Assembly (NCBI RefSeq): GCF_012034935.1
Contig: NZ_JAATEN010000018.1
Span: 62,001 to 126,000 of the forward strand
From: Streptomyces zingiberis
GTDB lineage: Bacteria; Actinomycetota; Actinomycetes; Streptomycetales; Streptomycetaceae
DNA length: 64,000 bases
Reading direction: 5' to 3'
Below the pieces are notes generated by a model. That model was not told the origin of the DNA, made no database searches, and saw only the letters and a list, made by a program, of their open reading frames with translations. Positions 41,529 through 48,811 of the stretch are shown one piece after another. Within the stretch, counting starts at the first letter, position 1; every line of letters begins with the position of its first letter. A program made the translations under genes and the position numbers.

Positions 41529-42356
41529 ATGAGCAGGCCGCCCCTGATCCCCGAGCAGCGCCACCAGGAACTGCTCCGTCTGCTGAGGAGCGCGGGCGTG
41601 CTCGGCATCCGCGAACTCACCGAACGCCTGAACGTCTCGCACATGACCGTGCGCCGGGACATCACCGCCCTGGAGAAGAGCGGCCAGGTGATCTCCGTGC
41701 AGGGCGGGGTGCGGCTGGCGGACTGGGTCGGCCACGCGCCGCCGCGCGAGCGGGCCTCCCGGGCGACCCTGGAACTCCCGCGCAAGCAGGCCATCGCCTC
41801 GGCGGCCGCGGAACTGGTCGAGGACGGCATGGTGGTCTACCTCGACGCGGGCACCACCTGCCAGTCGATGGTGCCCTTCCTGGCGGACCGCGGCGAACTC
41901 ACCGTCGTCACCAACGACTTCCACGCGGTCCTGGCGCTGTGTGGCATCCCCGGGATCCACGCCGTGCACGCCGGTGGCGAGGTGGACCCCGTCAGCGGCT
42001 CCAGCAGCGGGCTGCTCGCCGCCCGGACGATCGAGAACCTGAGCATCGACGTCGGCTTCCTGTCCACCGGCGCCTGGGACCTCTCCCACGGGGTGACCAG
42101 CCCGTCCACCGACAAGGTGCTGCTGAAGCGGACCGTCATCGAGACCGCCGCCTCCGCCGTGCTCGTCGCCGACAGCACCAAGTGGGGCACGACGGAACGG
42201 TTCAAGGTCGCCCCGCTCGACCTCTTCGACACCGTCGTGACCGACGACGGACTCCCCGCGGTCGTCACCGACCGCGTCGCCGACGAGGGGCCGCGCGTGC
42301 TGACCGCCCCCCTGCCGGGCGCCGGGCCGGCCACCCCGGAAGCCGGCCACGGCTGA
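41529..42356 (+). CDS. DeoR/GlpR family transcriptional regulator
   Basis: 275 aa. DeoR-type N-terminal HTH (about 8-60: RHQELLRLLRSAGVLGIRELTERLNVSHMTVRRDITALEKSGQVISVQGGVRL) and sugar-phosphate sensing DeoRC domain (LDAGTTCQSMVPFLADR, VVTNDFH, GFLSTGAWDLSHGVTSPS, KRTVIETAASAVLVADSTKWG). The ligand is probably a phosphorylated sugar acid. ATG 41529 follows GAGGAGA. Divergent from eda and likely its repressor. Confidence 0.95.
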   Translation: MSRPPLIPEQRHQELLRLLRSAGVLGIRELTERLNVSHMTVRRDITALEKSGQVISVQGGVRLADWVGHAPPRERASRATLELPRKQAIASAAAELVEDGMVVYLDAGTTCQSMVPFLADRGELTVVTNDFHAVLALCGIPGIHAVHAGGEVDPVSGSSSGLLAARTIENLSIDVGFLSTGAWDLSHGVTSPSTDKVLLKRTVIETAASAVLVADSTKWGTTERFKVAPLDLFDTVVTDDGLPAVVTDRVADEGPRVLTAPLPGAGPATPEAGHG

Positions 42357-42459
42357 ACCTCCACCGGGCCGCGGCGCCCTGACGGCACGGCACCGGCCGG
42401 CGGGCCGTCCGCCCCCGCGGAGGTGTGCTCCCGGCCGCCGGTGACGGGATAATCCCCTC

Positions 42460-43044
42460 ATGGGGAAGACCTATGAACGGATCGACGGCAGGCTCCGCAC
42501 CTTCATCGAGGAACAGCGCATCTTCTTCACGGCCACCGCCCCGATCGGCGACGGGGGAACGGTGAACCTCTCCCCGAAGGGGCTGACCGGCTCCTTCGCC
42601 GTGCTCGACGAGCACACCGTGGCCTACCTGGACTTCGCGGGCAGCAACGCCGAGACCATCGCCCACCTGCGGGAGAACGGGCGAATCACCCTCATGTGGT
42701 GCGCCTTCCAGGGCCCGCCGAACATCGTGCGCGTGCACGGCCGCGGCGAGCCGGTCTTCCGTGACGACCCGCGGTTCCCGGAGCTGGTCGGCCACTTCAC
42801 CGGCATCGACCCCTCCGGCCACGGGCTGCGGGCCGTCATCGTGGTGCACGCCGAACTCATCCGGGACACCTGCGGCTACGGCGTGCCGTACATGAGCCAC
42901 GACGCCGACCGCGATCTGCACCGGCGTCGCTTCGAACGGGAGGACGACGCCTCGCTGGACGCCTACTTCCACCGGAAGGAGCACATCGCGAGGAGCATCG
43001 ACGGCCTCCCCGGGCTGCCGCTGCCCCTGCCGCCGACACCGTGA
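42460..43044 (+). CDS. Pyridoxamine 5'-phosphate oxidase-fold (PPOX/FMN-binding) protein
   Basis: 194 aa. Split-barrel flavin-type protein: FIEEQRIFFTATAPIGDGGTVNLSPKGLTGSFAVLDEHTVAYLDFAGSNAETIAHLRENGRITLMWCAF, then GRGEPVF. A C-terminal helical tail begins GYGVPYMSHDADRD. Such PPOX proteins bind FMN or F420; the cofactor is not predictable from the sequence. Same strand as deoR after a 103-base gap, so it may be independent. Confidence 0.9.
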   Translation: MGKTYERIDGRLRTFIEEQRIFFTATAPIGDGGTVNLSPKGLTGSFAVLDEHTVAYLDFAGSNAETIAHLRENGRITLMWCAFQGPPNIVRVHGRGEPVFRDDPRFPELVGHFTGIDPSGHGLRAVIVVHAELIRDTCGYGVPYMSHDADRDLHRRRFEREDDASLDAYFHRKEHIARSIDGLPGLPLPLPPTP

Positions 43045-43050
43045 GGTCCC

Positions 43051-43140
43051 TGGGCCCTTGAGCCGCCGAGTCCTTGAGTTCCCGGAGCCCTTGAGTTGGG
43101 GGAGGTCCTTGAGCCCCCGAGATACATGAGCGCCTGAGGC
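43051..43140. repeat. Degenerate CCTTGAG repeats between convergent genes
   Basis: Five copies of (C)CTTGAG spaced 9-17 bases apart, with a GGGGG/CCCCC pair around 43097-43118 that can fold as a hairpin. Between the PPOX and DUF402 stops; may act as a terminator. Confidence 0.65.
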
Positions 43141-43155
43141 CCGGGGCGCGGCGTC

Positions 43156-43965
43156 TCAGCCCGTGAGCACGCCCAGCCCCTCACCGTGGGCGAGGCGTTC
43201 GAGTTCGTCCAGCGACGCGAGGGCGCGGGCCGCCGCCCCCGGGTCGCGCCCGGTCAGGCCGCTCTCCGCGAACTCGTCCTCGTCGAGGCGGAGGACGGCC
43301 CTCCCGTCGGCGGAACACCACAGGTCCAGATCGAGGTCGGCGACGAGAAGCGTGGCGCGCGCCCCCGGACCGGCGCTCCCGCCGGACCCCGCCCGGCCGC
43401 CGCCCCGGCCGGCGCCCCCGGCGGCGGGGGCCGTTCCCCCGTCCAGGACCCGCGCCGGCCGCGTCACGTCGCAGTACCAGCCCTTGAGGGCGCCGTCCGC
43501 GGCGCGGACCTCCTTCACCGCGTACCAGCGGTCGCGCCAGAAGTGCTCGGTGAGGACGTCGCCGGGCTCGAAGCGGACGAAGCCGAAGTCGCGGGCGGCG
43601 CCGGCCCAGGGCGCGCGGACCGTCACGCGCGTGCCGTCGTCCGCGACCACCGTCGCGGGGTAGGTCTTGTCCGGGCGGGGCGCCTTGACCAGCCGGACGG
43701 TGACCTCCGAACCGGCCGGGAGCGGCGGCCCGTCCGCACCGGCCCCGGGGGCCGGGGGCGCGGGGACCTCATGGGCCGCCGTTCCGCCACCGGATGCCCG
43801 CGAGCCCTGGGTGCCGCCCGTGGCGGGGGCTCCGTCCGGGCCCGGGACCGCGGCCCGGTCCGGTGCCTCCATGCTCCGGGCCGTCTCCCCGTCCGGGCCG
43901 GTGGCCGGGCCCGTGGCCGGGCCGGTCTCCGGGGCGGGGTGCCCTGTCCTCGCGTCGTGGATCAT
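43156..43965 (-). CDS. DUF402 domain protein
   Basis: 269 aa. Residues ~1-85 are Pro/Gly/Thr-rich. The DUF402 (FomD/YgaC-like) part then follows: EVTVRLVKAPRPDKTYPATVVADDGTRVTVRAPWAG, FGFVRFEPGDVLTEHFWRDRWYAVKEVRAADGALKGWYCDVTRPARVLDGG. A ~30-aa Gly/Ala/Ser insert interrupts the domain, before LLVADLDLDLWCSADGRAVLRLDEDEFAESGL. Some DUF402 proteins are nucleoside-diphosphate phosphatases. ATG 43965 has GGAG upstream; 60 more in-frame codons upstream look non-coding. Confidence 0.88.
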   Translation of the reverse strand: MIHDARTGHPAPETGPATGPATGPDGETARSMEAPDRAAVPGPDGAPATGGTQGSRASGGGTAAHEVPAPPAPGAGADGPPLPAGSEVTVRLVKAPRPDKTYPATVVADDGTRVTVRAPWAGAARDFGFVRFEPGDVLTEHFWRDRWYAVKEVRAADGALKGWYCDVTRPARVLDGGTAPAAGGAGRGGGRAGSGGSAGPGARATLLVADLDLDLWCSADGRAVLRLDEDEFAESGLTGRDPGAAARALASLDELERLAHGEGLGVLTG

Positions 43966-44271
43966 CGTGGCGCGCGCTCCTTCCCGGGGGCCTGCCGCGG
44001 GCGGCTCCGGCCCCGACCGGATGTGGCGGCCCGGCTCCCGTGGGAACGGCCGGACCGCGCCACGCGTGCGGCGAGGGTCCGGAGAACCGCCGGGGTCAGG
44101 GCCTCGGAAACCCTCAGTATCACCCCCGGACCAGGGCCCAATCACCCCCGGACCAGCGCTCGGTGTCCCCGGCCGCGACGGCGCCCCGCCCCCTGGCCCC
44201 GCCCGGGCCGGGGGCCTTCGCTCCCCGGCGGTCCCGGACAGGGGGTCCGGAGGCCGGGCGGGCCCGCTGGT

Positions 44272-45231
44272 TCAGCGGCCGGTCAGCAGGCCGCGCCCGC
44301 GCAGGACCCGCCGCTCCAGCGGACTGAAGATCAGCAGGTCGATGGCGATACCGACGAGCAGGATCAGGAAGATGGCCAGGAACACCTGGGACATGCTGCT
44401 GTTGTTCCGCCCGTTCTCCAGCAACTGGCCGAGGCCGACGCCGAGGTCGGGCGAGGAGGCGATGATCTCCGCCGCCATCAGGGAGCGCCAGGAGAACGCC
44501 CAGCCCTGCTTCAGTCCCGCCAGATATCCGGGGAGCGCGCCCGGCATCACGATGTGCCAGGCGCCGCGGATCCCGGTCGCGCCCAGCGTCCGCCCGGCGC
44601 GCAGGAACAGCGGCGGGATCTGGTCGATGCCCGCGACGAGGCCGTTGGCGATGGACGGGACGGCGCCGAGCAGGATGACGGCGTACATCATCGAGTTGTT
44701 GAGGCCCAGCCAGATCACGGCGGGCGGCACCCACGCCACCGACGGCAGCGACTGCAACCCGGAGAGGATGGGGCCGATCGCCGCCCGGACGAAGGGTACC
44801 CGGGCCACCAGCAGGCCGAGCGGCGTCCCGATGGCGAGCGCCAGCAGGAAGCCGAGGAGTCCGCGCGAGACGCTGGTCCAGATGTAGTCGAGAAGCGTTC
44901 CCTGGAGCCAGGCGTCGCGCACCTCGCCCCACACCTCCGACGGGGAGGGCAGCTTGTAGGCGGGGACGACCTCGGCCCACACCAGCACCTGCCAGACCAC
45001 CAGTACCAAGGTGACGGCGATGACCGGCGGCAGGACCTTGCGCAGCAGGGTCTCGCGCAGGGGCGTCCGGACGGCCTGCACGGAGTCCAGGGCGTCGAGC
45101 CCGGCCTCCAGCCCCGCCAGGTCGTTCGCCTCCCCGCGCCTCCCGCCCGCGGCGGGCTCGTCCTTCCCGGCGCCGGGCCCGGTCGCGGCGGCCCCGGGCC
45201 CGGCACCGGTGCGGTGGTCAGTGCTGGCCAT
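44272..45231 (-). CDS. ssuC: Sulfonate-type ABC transporter permease
   Basis: 319 aa. About six membrane helices and the BPD permease signature EAA-like loop (RAGRTLGATGIRGAWHIVMPGALPGYLAGLKQGWAFSWRSLMAAEII). The SsuC/TauC-type sequence ends LLIFSPLERRVLRGRGL. The first 55 aa are an Ala/Gly-rich cytoplasmic tail. ATG 45231 overlaps the ATPase gene by 14 bases with GGGGAGA inside it. Third gene of the minus-strand uptake operon, paired with an NrtA/SsuA-type binding protein and a leader peptide. Predicted sulfonate (or sulfate ester) import; nitrate or taurine types are less likely from context. Confidence 0.9.
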   Translation of the reverse strand: MASTDHRTGAGPGAAATGPGAGKDEPAAGGRRGEANDLAGLEAGLDALDSVQAVRTPLRETLLRKVLPPVIAVTLVLVVWQVLVWAEVVPAYKLPSPSEVWGEVRDAWLQGTLLDYIWTSVSRGLLGFLLALAIGTPLGLLVARVPFVRAAIGPILSGLQSLPSVAWVPPAVIWLGLNNSMMYAVILLGAVPSIANGLVAGIDQIPPLFLRAGRTLGATGIRGAWHIVMPGALPGYLAGLKQGWAFSWRSLMAAEIIASSPDLGVGLGQLLENGRNNSSMSQVFLAIFLILLVGIAIDLLIFSPLERRVLRGRGLLTGR

Positions 45232-46015
45232 GGCGGCGGATCTCCCCACGCAGTTCTTCGGTGATCTCGACGGACAGTTCGGCGACCGCGCCGTCCTCGA
45301 TGCGGCGGGGCTGCGGGATGGAGACGGTCCACTCCCGGGCGATCCGGCCCGGACGGGAGGAGAGCAGGACGACGCGCTGGGCGAGCCGCACCGCCTCCCG
45401 CACGTTGTGCGTGACGAACAGCACCGACACCCCGGTCTCGGCCCAGATACGGGACAGCTCCTCGTGCAGCACGTCCCGTGTGATGGCGTCCAGCGCGGCG
45501 AACGGCTCGTCCATCAGCAGCAGCCGGCTGTCCTGGGCCAGGGCCCGGGCCAGCGCGACACGCTGCCGCATGCCGCCCGACAGTTCGTGCACGCGCTTGC
45601 CGTGCGCGTCCCGCAGCCGGACGAGTTCCAGCAGGCGTTCCGCCTCGGTGCGGCGCTCGGCCTTGGCGACCCCGCGCAGCTTCAGCGCGAGTTCGATGTT
45701 CCGGCCCGCGGTCAGCCACGGGAAGAGCGCGTGCTCCTGGAACATCAGGGCGGGCCGGCCGTCGGTGGTGATGGAACCGGCGGACGGCCTGTCGAGCCCG
45801 GCGACCAGGTTGAGCAGCGTCGACTTCCCGCAGCCGGAGGCCCCCAGGAGGGTGACGAACTCGCCTGGCGCGACATCGAGCGTGATCCCGTCCAGGACGA
45901 GCTGGCGGCCGCCGGGCGCGCCCGGCACGGGAAAGGACTTCGACACCTGCTCGATACGGGCGGCGTGCGCCACCGCCGTGGCGTCCTCGGCCGCCGTGGC
46001 GAGGGTGGTGGCCAT
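45218..46015 (-). CDS. ssuB: Sulfonate-type ABC transporter ATP-binding protein
   Basis: 265 aa. Walker A LLGASGCGKST (about 50-60), Q-loop LMFQEHALFPWL, signature LSGGMRQRVALARAL, Walker B LLLMDEPFAALD, H-loop FVTHNVREAV. Closest style is SsuB/TauB/NrtD. ATG 46015 is chosen because AGGAGGTG lies 7 bases upstream; a GTG at 46024 overlaps that box. Translationally linked to the permease. Confidence 0.92.
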   Translation of the reverse strand: MATTLATAAEDATAVAHAARIEQVSKSFPVPGAPGGRQLVLDGITLDVAPGEFVTLLGASGCGKSTLLNLVAGLDRPSAGSITTDGRPALMFQEHALFPWLTAGRNIELALKLRGVAKAERRTEAERLLELVRLRDAHGKRVHELSGGMRQRVALARALAQDSRLLLMDEPFAALDAITRDVLHEELSRIWAETGVSVLFVTHNVREAVRLAQRVVLLSSRPGRIAREWTVSIPQPRRIEDGAVAELSVEITEELRGEIRRHGQH

Positions 46016-46043
46016 GGTCGTCACCTCCTGGGGACGGTCATCC

Positions 46044-46079
46044 GGTGCGGTCGGTGCGGTCGGTGCGGTCGGTGCGGTC
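46044..46079. repeat. Four exact 9-bp tandem repeats in the ssuA-ssuB spacer
   Basis: GGTGCGGTC four times in a row (46044-46079) in the 69-base gap between binding-protein and ATPase genes. No stop-codon or hairpin role is obvious; copy number could vary by slippage. Confidence 0.92.
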
Positions 46080-46084
46080 GGGGG

Positions 46085-47191
46085 TCACTCGGTGCCGAGC
46101 CCGGCGGCGCCGACCTTGTCGCCGCCCTCGTCCGTCAGCACCTTGTTGAGCGGGCCGAGGTCGTAGATGCCCTTCAGATAGGGCTTCTCCAGCAGCCCGG
46201 CCTGCACGGCGTGTTCGGCCTGGGCGTCGAGGGTGGCGGCCAGCGGGTCGTCGAGGAAGGTGATGGACTCCCACGCCGGGTCCAGGACGTCGGCCGGCAG
46301 CTCCTTGCCGGTCAGCTTCTTCAGCGCCGCGTTGGCGGAGGTCCTGGCCTCGTCCGGGTTGTCGCCGATCCACTTGTTGGTCTTCACGGAGCCGCGCAGC
46401 ACGGCCTCGACGACGTCCGGGTGCTCCTTCAGGAAGCTCTGCGACACGATGATGTTGGTGATCACGAACTTCTTGTCCGGCCACAGGTCGGCCTCGTCGA
46501 GGAGGACCTCGGCGCCCTCGGTGACCAGCTTGGAGGCCGTCGGCTCGGGCACCCAGGCGCCGTCGATCGAGCCGGACTTGTAGGCGTCAGGGGTGATCTT
46601 GTTGTCCGTGCGGACGACGGAGACGTCACCCTTGCCGCTCTGGGCGTCGACCTTCCAGCCCTGTTCGGCGATCCAGTTGAGGAACGCCACGTCCTGGGTG
46701 TTGCCGAGCTGCGGGGTGGCGATCTTCTTGCCCTTGACGTCGTCCAGGGACTTGATCTTCTTGGGGTTGACCACGAGCTTCACGCCGCCGGAGGCGGAAC
46801 CGCCGATGATGCGGAGGTTCTTGCCGCCGGACTTGGTGTAGCCGTTGATGGAGGGCGAGGGGCCGATCCAGCCGATGTCGATGGAGCCGGCGTTGAGCGC
46901 CTCGATCTCGGAGGGGCCGGCGTTGAAGGTCGACGTCTTGATCTTGGTGCCGCCCAGTTCCTTCTGGAGCAGACCCTGCTCGATGCCCACCAGGGCGGTG
47001 GCGTGCGTGAGGTTGGGGAAGTAGCCGATCTTCACCTCGTCGGCGGAGAGCTTCTCGGCGCCCGCCGACACCTCGGCGCCCTGCTCGTCGTCGGCGCTCT
47101 CGGACCCGTAGCCGCAGGCGGTGAGCAGGAGGGGGAGCGCCACGAGGGCGGCGAGGGTACGCAGGGCGGTGAGCGGTCTTGCGGCAGACAC
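46085..47191 (-). CDS. ssuA: Sulfonate-type ABC substrate-binding lipoprotein
   Basis: 368 aa. Lipoprotein signal (ALVALPLLLTAC, lipidated Cys26), acidic linker, then the SsuA/NrtA-type periplasmic-binding fold: VKIGYFPNLTHATALVGIEQG, FNAGPSEIEALNAGSIDIGWIGPSPSINGY, LDDVKGKKIATPQLGNTQDVAFLNWI, VPEPTASKLV. These residues are the family's sulfonate/anion-binding region. GTG 47191 has GAGAGGA upstream. First structural gene of the operon and preceded by a 192-base untranslated region that starts with the leader peptide gene. Confidence 0.93.
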   Translation of the reverse strand: MSAARPLTALRTLAALVALPLLLTACGYGSESADDEQGAEVSAGAEKLSADEVKIGYFPNLTHATALVGIEQGLLQKELGGTKIKTSTFNAGPSEIEALNAGSIDIGWIGPSPSINGYTKSGGKNLRIIGGSASGGVKLVVNPKKIKSLDDVKGKKIATPQLGNTQDVAFLNWIAEQGWKVDAQSGKGDVSVVRTDNKITPDAYKSGSIDGAWVPEPTASKLVTEGAEVLLDEADLWPDKKFVITNIIVSQSFLKEHPDVVEAVLRGSVKTNKWIGDNPDEARTSANAALKKLTGKELPADVLDPAWESITFLDDPLAATLDAQAEHAVQAGLLEKPYLKGIYDLGPLNKVLTDEGGDKVGAAGLGTE

Positions 47192-47383
47192 GGAGGTGTC
47201 CTCTCAGGGAAAGTGCTGATCAGGGAGGTGTGGAGGGCGCGGGACGCGGGTGGGGTGGACCCGCGCCGGCCTGCGCCGCTCGCGGGCTTCGGCGTCGTCG
47301 GGCGCCCCGGGGCCCGGAGGAGGTACGCGGTGGGGCGGGCCGGCGTGGGGGCGCCGGCGGCCGGAGGGGAGGCCGCGGACGGC
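47192..47383 (-). promoter_or_regulatory. Leader-to-ssuA spacer, candidate attenuator region
   Basis: The 192 bases between the leader peptide stop and ssuA are very GC-rich with several overlapping self-complementary segments (for example GGCGCC around 47350 and GGCGCCCCGGGGCCC around 47310). The arrangement of short Cys-containing ORF, long structured spacer, and transport genes fits attenuation. I could not fold it, so no terminator/antiterminator pair is claimed. Confidence 0.4.
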
Positions 47384-47485
47384 TCAGACGGGGCGACAGA
47401 CGGCGCTGGACGTGCGGGCGAGGTCGATGTGACGACGCGAGGTGAGCAGGGGGAGTGCCAGGTCCGCGCGGCTCCGCGTTCGCAT
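47384..47485 (-). CDS. Sulfur-operon leader peptide 1 (33 aa)
   Basis: A 33-aa frame read leftwards from ATG 47485 to TGA at 47386-47384. Its C-terminal half is LLTSRRHIDLARTSSAVCRPV, matching the actinobacterial putative leader peptide pattern R-x-H-I-D-L-x-R-x-x-S-A-x-C that precedes sulfur-assimilation operons. GGGGGTGG lies 5 bases upstream of the ATG. The gene lies 192 bases upstream of ssuA on the same strand. A single Cys codon four positions from the end would make ribosomes stall or slow near the stop when cysteinyl-tRNA is low. It is absent from normal gene lists because of its size. The same motif recurs at 51.9 kb in front of the second sulfur operon. Leader identity strong; the cysteine-sensing mechanism is inferred from similar mycobacterial Cys-leader attenuators. 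Confidence 0.8.
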   Translation of the reverse strand: MRTRSRADLALPLLTSRRHIDLARTSSAVCRPV

Positions 47486-47724
47486 GGCCACCCCCGGTGA
47501 TCCCTAGTTTTCCTACCTGTCTGATGGGGATCGTGTCAGATGGTGGCCGCCACCCCAATGGGGTGTTCATATGATGGACTGCCTTATCTCGCGATGCGGG
47601 ACAGGTTCGGTCGGTCCAGGCGAGGGGTCCGGGGTTTCGCGGCGGAATGCGGCTTTCCTCCTGCCCTCGTGGCGGTGCGGAGGAACCCCGTCCGCGCTGC
47701 CACGGAGGGGCCGGACCTCCCGTC
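47486..47724. promoter_or_regulatory. Region upstream of leader 1: promoter and CACCCC-AAT-GGGGTG palindrome
   Basis: Noticeably AT-richer than its surroundings, with CCTAGTTTTCCTACC (47500-47517) and a 6-bp inverted repeat (47551-47556/47560-47565). On the minus strand, CTGACA followed ~18 bases later by TAGGAA could be a promoter for the leader. It separates ssuA (leftward) from the end of the TauE gene (also leftward). No other gene seen. Confidence 0.5.
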
Positions 47725-48507
47725 TCAGCCCAGCGCCTGCACGGCGTACAGGGTGCCGAGTGCCGCGGCCAGCGTGCCGAGCAGGAGGCGCAGCGCCGTC
47801 TCGGGCAGGTGAGGCTGGAGGCGTGCCCCCAGGTATCCGCCGATCAGCCCGCCGACACCACAGGCCAGGCCGAGAGGCCAGTCGGGCGCGACGGCGCCGG
47901 AGCCGGTCAGGGAGAGCAGCGCGAAGGTCCCGGCGCCCGCCACGGAGGTGACGAACGTGGTGGCGAGAGCGGCCGGCGCCACCCCGGCGACGGGCATGCC
48001 CCGGCCCACCAGCACCGGGCCGAGGACGGAGCCGCCACCGATCCCGTAGATCCCGCCCATGACCCCGACGGCCAGGGCCAGACCGGTGAGGGCCCGGGGC
48101 GAGGGGGACGCGGCCGGGCCCCGCCGGGCGGGCCGGAGGGTGCGCCCGACGAGCCACAGGCCCAGCGGCACCAGCAGCGCGGCGACCAGGAGGCGGAAGA
48201 CGGTGGCCCCGGGGACGGCGAAGACCCGGACCACCGCGCCGATGACCACCCCGGGCAGGGCGCCCAGGACCAGGCGCCGCGTCAGCGGGCCGAACAGCCG
48301 GCCCGCGCGGTGGTGGCGGAGCAGGGCGCCCGGCCCGGCCACCACGTTGAACAGCAGATTGGTGGGCGTGACCGCCGGGCTGGGCACCCCCAGCACGCTC
48401 AGCTGCACCGGCAGCAGGAAGACCGCGCCCGACACCCCCACCGGCGTGGCCACCGCCGCCGTCAGCAGCCCGGCGGCCAGCCCGGCCACCGTGGTCGGCC
48501 AGGTCAT
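47725..48507 (-). CDS. TauE/SafE family sulfite/sulfonate permease
   Basis: 260 aa, 7-8 hydrophobic helices. TauE/SafE signatures: GVSGAVFLLPVQLSVLGVPSPAVTPTNLLFNVV in the first half, and GIYGIGGGSVLGPVLVGRGMPVAGVAPAALATTFVTSVAGA plus GLIGGYLGARLQPHLPETALRLLLG in the second. Members export sulfite or sulfoacetate or move other organosulfur anions. ATG 48507 has AGGAGCT upstream. Placed between the two ABC systems, it likely disposes of sulfite released by the monooxygenase or imports sulfur compounds. Confidence 0.92.
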   Translation of the reverse strand: MTWPTTVAGLAAGLLTAAVATPVGVSGAVFLLPVQLSVLGVPSPAVTPTNLLFNVVAGPGALLRHHRAGRLFGPLTRRLVLGALPGVVIGAVVRVFAVPGATVFRLLVAALLVPLGLWLVGRTLRPARRGPAASPSPRALTGLALAVGVMGGIYGIGGGSVLGPVLVGRGMPVAGVAPAALATTFVTSVAGAGTFALLSLTGSGAVAPDWPLGLACGVGGLIGGYLGARLQPHLPETALRLLLGTLAAALGTLYAVQALG

Positions 48508-48811
48508 GAGAGCTCCTGGGGGTGAATACGTGATCGGTGCAGCCGCCATGGTGCCGCAGCCGTCCGGCGGAGCGCCCCGGCGCCGTGGCGTGCGGCCGGT
48601 CGCTGCGGCGCGGGTGGCCCGGCGGCCGGGCGGTGGTCCCGCGCCCCGGGGCCCGGCCGTGCGCGTACGGGGCGGACGCGCGCGGTCCCGGCGCTCACCG
48701 GTGGCCCACCCCGGCGCGGGCCCGGGGCCGGCGGCTCCCACCAGGGCCCGGGCGGGGGAGACGGTGAAAGAGGTGGGACGGGGGCGGGGGCGGCGGAGCC
48801 GCGGGAGGGGC
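48508..48811. other. Intergenic region, no gene seen
   Basis: 304 bases between two minus-strand genes. No third copy of the HIDL-type leader was found on either strand here. A TATTCA near 48520 (minus) may be the -10 of the TauE gene. Confidence 0.5.

Noticed and set aside
45011..47500. An 829-codon plus-strand open frame across the ssu operon
   Set aside because: It runs antisense to three motif-proven ABC transporter genes and has no motif of its own.
48508..48811. A third HIDL-type leader peptide upstream of the TauE gene
   Set aside because: Both strands were read by eye in all frames. No R-x-H-I-D motif or Cys-ending short ORF was found.
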